In this document: piece after piece, positions 61,488 to 64,000 of the stretch
Position numbering within the stretch: position 1 is the first letter of the stretch
How the letters are laid out: each line of letters opens with the position of its first letter
Assembly: GCA_963677625.2 (NCBI GenBank)
Contig: CAXXSW010000009.1
Coordinates: 62,001 to 126,000 of the forward strand
DNA: 64,000 bases
Origin: UBA1351 sp963677625
GTDB lineage: Bacteria; Bacillota; Clostridia; Lachnospirales; Vallitaleaceae
Reading direction: 5' to 3'
The notes under the pieces: model-generated
What the model saw: the letters and a program-made list of their open reading frames with translations, nothing else
The model's database searches: none
Told to the model about the DNA's origin: nothing
Translations under genes and position numbers: made by a program

Positions 61488-62272
61488 AACTTCCTCCTTG
61501 TAACCTTTTGTGGTATAAAATATATGCATTGGTTGATATTATCTTCATATAGTCTTGCTTCAATGTTGAAAACATCTTCCAAAAGTCTCTCATTCATAAC
61601 TTTTTCTGTACTGTCGTAAGTATAAATATCGCCATGCTTCATAGCGATTAGTTGGTGAGAATACCTAGCTGCATGATTAATATCATGAAGGACCATAATA
61701 ATGGTCAGTCCTAAATGTTCATTCAATTCCTTAATCAACTCAAGTACATCAATCTGATATGAGATATCCAGAAATGTCGTCGGTTCATCAAGTACTAGAA
61801 TATCTGTCTTTTGTGCTACAGCCATGGCGATCCATGCCCTTTGCTGCTCTCCTCCAGATAGGGTGGAGACTCTTCGATCTCCTAAGTTACTAAGACCGGT
61901 CTTTTCCATGGCCCACTGGATAATCTCATGGTCCTTGCCGGTTAGTTTTCGACCGAACTTCATATATGGGAAACGACCGTAAGAGACCAAGTCTTTTACT
62001 TTAACATCACCAGGAACTGAACGGATTTGTGGAAGAACAGCCATTTTTCTGGATAGTTTTTTTCCTTTCATATGGTAAATATCCTCCCCATCCAAAGTAA
62101 TATGACCTTCAATGGGTTTTAGGTATTTGGTCATGGCCTTTAGCAATGTACTTTTACCACAGCCATTTGCACCAATAATTGTGGTGATTTTTTCTTTAGG
62201 GATCTCTATGGATAGATCATTAATGACTTCATGGTTATCATATCCAACAGTTACATGGGTAAGTTTAATCAT
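61484..62272 (-). CDS. hmuV: Heme/iron ABC transporter ATPase (HmuV/FecE-like)
   Basis: 262 residues, the standard size. Walker A GANGCGKST (residues 34-42), Q-loop AVLPQIRSVPGDVKVKDLV, signature LSGGEQQRAWIAMAVAQKTD, Walker B ILVLDEPTTFLDI and switch VLHDINHAARYSHQ. Powers the FecCD-type permease encoded directly upstream with no gap. Lies between permease and binding-protein genes, each joined by contact or overlap. Confidence 0.94.
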   Translation of the reverse strand: MIKLTHVTVGYDNHEVINDLSIEIPKEKITTIIGANGCGKSTLLKAMTKYLKPIEGHITLDGEDIYHMKGKKLSRKMAVLPQIRSVPGDVKVKDLVSYGRFPYMKFGRKLTGKDHEIIQWAMEKTGLSNLGDRRVSTLSGGEQQRAWIAMAVAQKTDILVLDEPTTFLDISYQIDVLELIKELNEHLGLTIIMVLHDINHAARYSHQLIAMKHGDIYTYDSTEKVMNERLLEDVFNIEARLYEDNINQCIYFIPQKVTRRKL

Positions 62273-63322
62273 CTATTCACCAAATCCTTTCTTAGCTCTC
62301 AATAAGTAGAGGAAGAAAGGTGCGCCTAGGGCTGCCATGATAATACCGACAGGTATCTCGATAGGTGCGAACATAGTTCTTCCAACCAAGTCGCAAGCCA
62401 AAACCACCGTTGCCCCAAGTATAATCGTCGCCGGAAAAAGGTAATGGTTGTCAGAGCCTATAATTAGCCTAGCCATATGTGGAACAATCATTCCCACAAA
62501 ACCGATGATACCTACTACACTCACTGTTGATGCTGCTAAAAGGGAGGCAACGATAATAAAAATCAACCTTGTCCTCTCTGTATTTAATCCCAAAGAAATA
62601 GCAACCTGCTCACCCAACATCAGAATATTCATTCTTCTTGGCATAAAGATAGCAATAAAAATCCCAATCAAAGCATATGGCCATATCATCTCAAGTTCTA
62701 CCCATGTCCTAGCATTCAATCCACCGACGAGAAATCCGGTTACACCCTCCAAACGATCTGGAAAAAAAGTTCGGATTAAGTCGCTGCCTGCCCCTAACAA
62801 TGATGAGATAGCAATACCTGACAGAACTAGCCTCATGGGATTGGCCCCGTTTTTAAAAGAAATGGCGTATATAATCATAGTCGTTGTAAAGGCACCAAGA
62901 AAAGTCCCTACTGGCAGTAGATGACTATAACCCGGAAGCAAGACTAAGAAAATATAACCCATGAAACTGGCTCCAGATGTTACTCCAATAATACTAGGTG
63001 ATGCCAATGAGTTTCTCATGACCCCTTGAAGGATGACACCTGACAGGGACAGACAGATTCCTACAAGACATGCTAAAATAACCCTAGGTAATCGAACATT
63101 GAAAATAATCTGATGTTTCATCGTACCATCGTCTACGAATATCAACTTCAAAGCTTCGCCAACACCAATCGTTGCAGCCCCCATTATCAGGTTCAAAATA
63201 ATAACAATAAGCAAAACAGTTAGCAAACCTACAAGAATCATAATTTTCTGCCATTCAGCATGTTGGCTGGCCTTTTCTTCCAACACATCATACAGGCTGC
63301 GTCTTCTTGCTAGACCGTCCAT
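62273..63322 (-). CDS. hmuU: FecCD-family ABC permease (HmuU-like)
   Basis: 349 residues with about ten hydrophobic segments. VRLPRVILACLVGICLSLSG, GVTSGASFMGYIFLVLLPGY, PMRLVLSGIAISSLLGAGSD, GFVGMIVPHMARLIIGSDNH, and CDLVGRTMFAPIEIPVGIIM are the signature blocks of the FecCD/BtuC fold. It begins 13 bp inside the flavodoxin gene and directly abuts the ATPase gene. Two copies form the channel with the ATPase dimer. Long hydrophilic N terminus of about 30 residues. Confidence 0.94.
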   Translation of the reverse strand: MDGLARRRSLYDVLEEKASQHAEWQKIMILVGLLTVLLIVIILNLIMGAATIGVGEALKLIFVDDGTMKHQIIFNVRLPRVILACLVGICLSLSGVILQGVMRNSLASPSIIGVTSGASFMGYIFLVLLPGYSHLLPVGTFLGAFTTTMIIYAISFKNGANPMRLVLSGIAISSLLGAGSDLIRTFFPDRLEGVTGFLVGGLNARTWVELEMIWPYALIGIFIAIFMPRRMNILMLGEQVAISLGLNTERTRLIFIIVASLLAASTVSVVGIIGFVGMIVPHMARLIIGSDNHYLFPATIILGATVVLACDLVGRTMFAPIEIPVGIIMAALGAPFFLYLLRAKKGFGE

Positions 63323-63828
63323 AGATGACTCCCATCTAAGACTTCACCAACCCATCTAACTAGTCTGTCCATATCCTCTTGGTCAGGATGTTTTCTGGAT
63401 TCAATATGCCTAGCCAAGCCTTCTTCCGTCAAGTAATGGGGTTGACCCTCAGGAATCCTTTTCCTCTTCTCCGTTCTTTCCTCTTGAATTTTACCCAAAC
63501 ATATATAACCACCGACATATCGGTTTTTGTCTTCAACTAGGTCTTTGACCCTGTTCCTATATTTTTCTCCAAAGGGTGAATCAGGGTATTGTCCTGATGT
63601 TCCAAAAACACCTATACATTTACCTTCTATGTTATTTATAAAGTTTTTGCTGACTTCATCAGCGCTACCTCTGTTGACCCAGTAGCCTAAGAGGATCAAA
63701 TCATATCCTTGGACATTTTCAACTTTATCTGTTTCTTGAATATCCATATCCGGGTAATTGTTTTTAATTGCTTTGGCTAGTTTTCTTGTATTTCCTGTAA
63801 CACTGGAATATGCGATTAGAACATTCAT
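63310..63828 (-). CDS. hmuF: Flavodoxin-family protein (HmuF-like)
   Basis: 172 residues. The FMN phosphate loop is YSSVTGNTRKLAKAI (residues 7-21); LILLGYWVNRGSADEVSKNF and GVFGTSGQYPDSPFGEKYRN are the usual second and third flavin-binding stretches. A longer C terminus (KRKRIPEGQPHYLTEEGLAR, then a final helix) is present. In Fusobacterium a flavodoxin-like HmuF encoded with HmuTUVW traffics heme and reduces anaerobilin; the same gene set here suggests this role. AGAGGTAGAT precedes the ATG. The upstream gene ends 26 bp away. Confidence 0.88.
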   Translation of the reverse strand: MNVLIAYSSVTGNTRKLAKAIKNNYPDMDIQETDKVENVQGYDLILLGYWVNRGSADEVSKNFINNIEGKCIGVFGTSGQYPDSPFGEKYRNRVKDLVEDKNRYVGGYICLGKIQEERTEKRKRIPEGQPHYLTEEGLARHIESRKHPDQEDMDRLVRWVGEVLDGSHLWTV

Positions 63829-63854
63829 ATATCTACCTCTGTATCATTATCCAT

Positions 63855-64000
63855 TTATTCAAGAGCCTGTATCAATAACGATCTTTCATAGTAGACTTCC
63901 TCAAAGGGCAGCCTAGGTCTATCTATAACAACTAATTGAACACCTGTCTCTTCACAGGCTTTCACTTTTTCTTCAGTATTTCCATCTGCACCACTATCTT
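63855..64000 (-). CDS. Probable precorrin-6A reductase (CobK/CbiJ), C-terminal end only
   Basis: Only the last 47 codons lie in the window, ending at TAA 63855. They read DSGADGNTEEKVKACEETGV, QLVVIDRPRLPFEEVYYERS and a short tail. The T/K-D-S-G-x-x-G-x-x-E-K-x-x-A-c-x-x-x-g-V-x-x-V-V-I-x-R-P pattern is the usual C terminus of the NAD(P)H-dependent cobalt-precorrin-6A reductase of cobalamin synthesis. The assignment rests on this short stretch. It is on the same strand as the heme operon, 26 bp ahead, and could share its transcript. Confidence 0.7.
   Translation of the reverse strand, partial: DSGADGNTEEKVKACEETGVQLVVIDRPRLPFEEVYYERSLLIQALE

Noticed and set aside
62448..62924. 158-codon plus-strand frame
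   Set aside because: Antisense to the FecCD permease; biased composition and no start signals.

Overview
The window comes from a low-GC Gram-positive anaerobe, most likely a Clostridia (Lachnospirales-like) bacterium. Evidence: AT-rich sequence, strong AGGAGG ribosome sites, TTGACA/TATAAT promoters, lipoprotein signal peptides, an S-layer-homology surface protein, an ECF sigma/DUF4179 pair, a superoxide-reductase-like domain and a radical-SAM heme cluster. No rRNA, tRNA, CRISPR array, phage or transposase was seen. Most genes are on the minus strand.

Layout. 1-2.9 kb: two divergent amino-acid/solute transporters, the first cut by the window edge. 2.9-11.5 kb: a sugar-sensing and uptake locus, made of a histidine kinase, a response regulator, a membrane-anchored binding protein, an XylG/GguA-type ATPase, an XylH/GguB-type permease, a ChvE-like lipoprotein and a second anchored binding protein. 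11.6-15.2 kb: single genes (ClbS/DfsB family, a divergent TruA, an SDR, a GIY-YIG protein, an HTH regulator fused to a desulfoferrodoxin-like domain). 15.2-17.7 kb: a MoxR-type ATPase, a VWA protein and an unknown partner; the ATPase ends in an A10 run that could shift ribosomes or polymerase into the VWA frame. 18-28.2 kb: an alpha-glucoside locus (two GH31, one GH15-like protein, a CUT1 transporter, a LacI regulator) with two identical 19-bp operators. 28.3-30.3 kb: ECF sigma and DUF4179 anti-sigma, with an ECF-like promoter.

30.4-36 kb is unusual. It holds a modular structured repeat and then several genes broken by single-base gains: a MATE transporter with three, a questin-oxidase-like gene with one, exonuclease III with one, and possibly a diguanylate cyclase at its N terminus. 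36-42.3 kb carries a DEAD-box helicase, a patatin-like lipase, a lipoprotein, an alpha/beta hydrolase and an SLH protein. 42.3-52.7 kb is flanked by further copies of the repeat and carries a probable glucosylglycerate system: glycerate kinase, LacI regulator, complete CUT1 transporter with its ATPase, a GH13_18 phosphorylase and a GT4 glycosyltransferase. Three A5CGT5-type operators tie its two promoters together.

52.8-59.1 kb: an APC permease, a serine hydrolase, a LacI regulator, a cytosolic GH5 enzyme with its own palindromic operator, a MarC protein and a GNAT acetyltransferase. 59.2-64 kb: a tightly overlapped operon of flavodoxin, FecCD permease, ATPase, binding lipoprotein and radical-SAM protein. 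Its content matches the Fusobacterium Hmu heme uptake and anaerobic heme-opening set. It lies directly downstream of what looks like the 3' end of a precorrin-6A reductase gene.

Overall this is a metabolically flexible saccharolytic genome segment. At least three sugar regulons have visible operators, and each transporter is encoded beside the cytosolic enzymes that would process its substrate.
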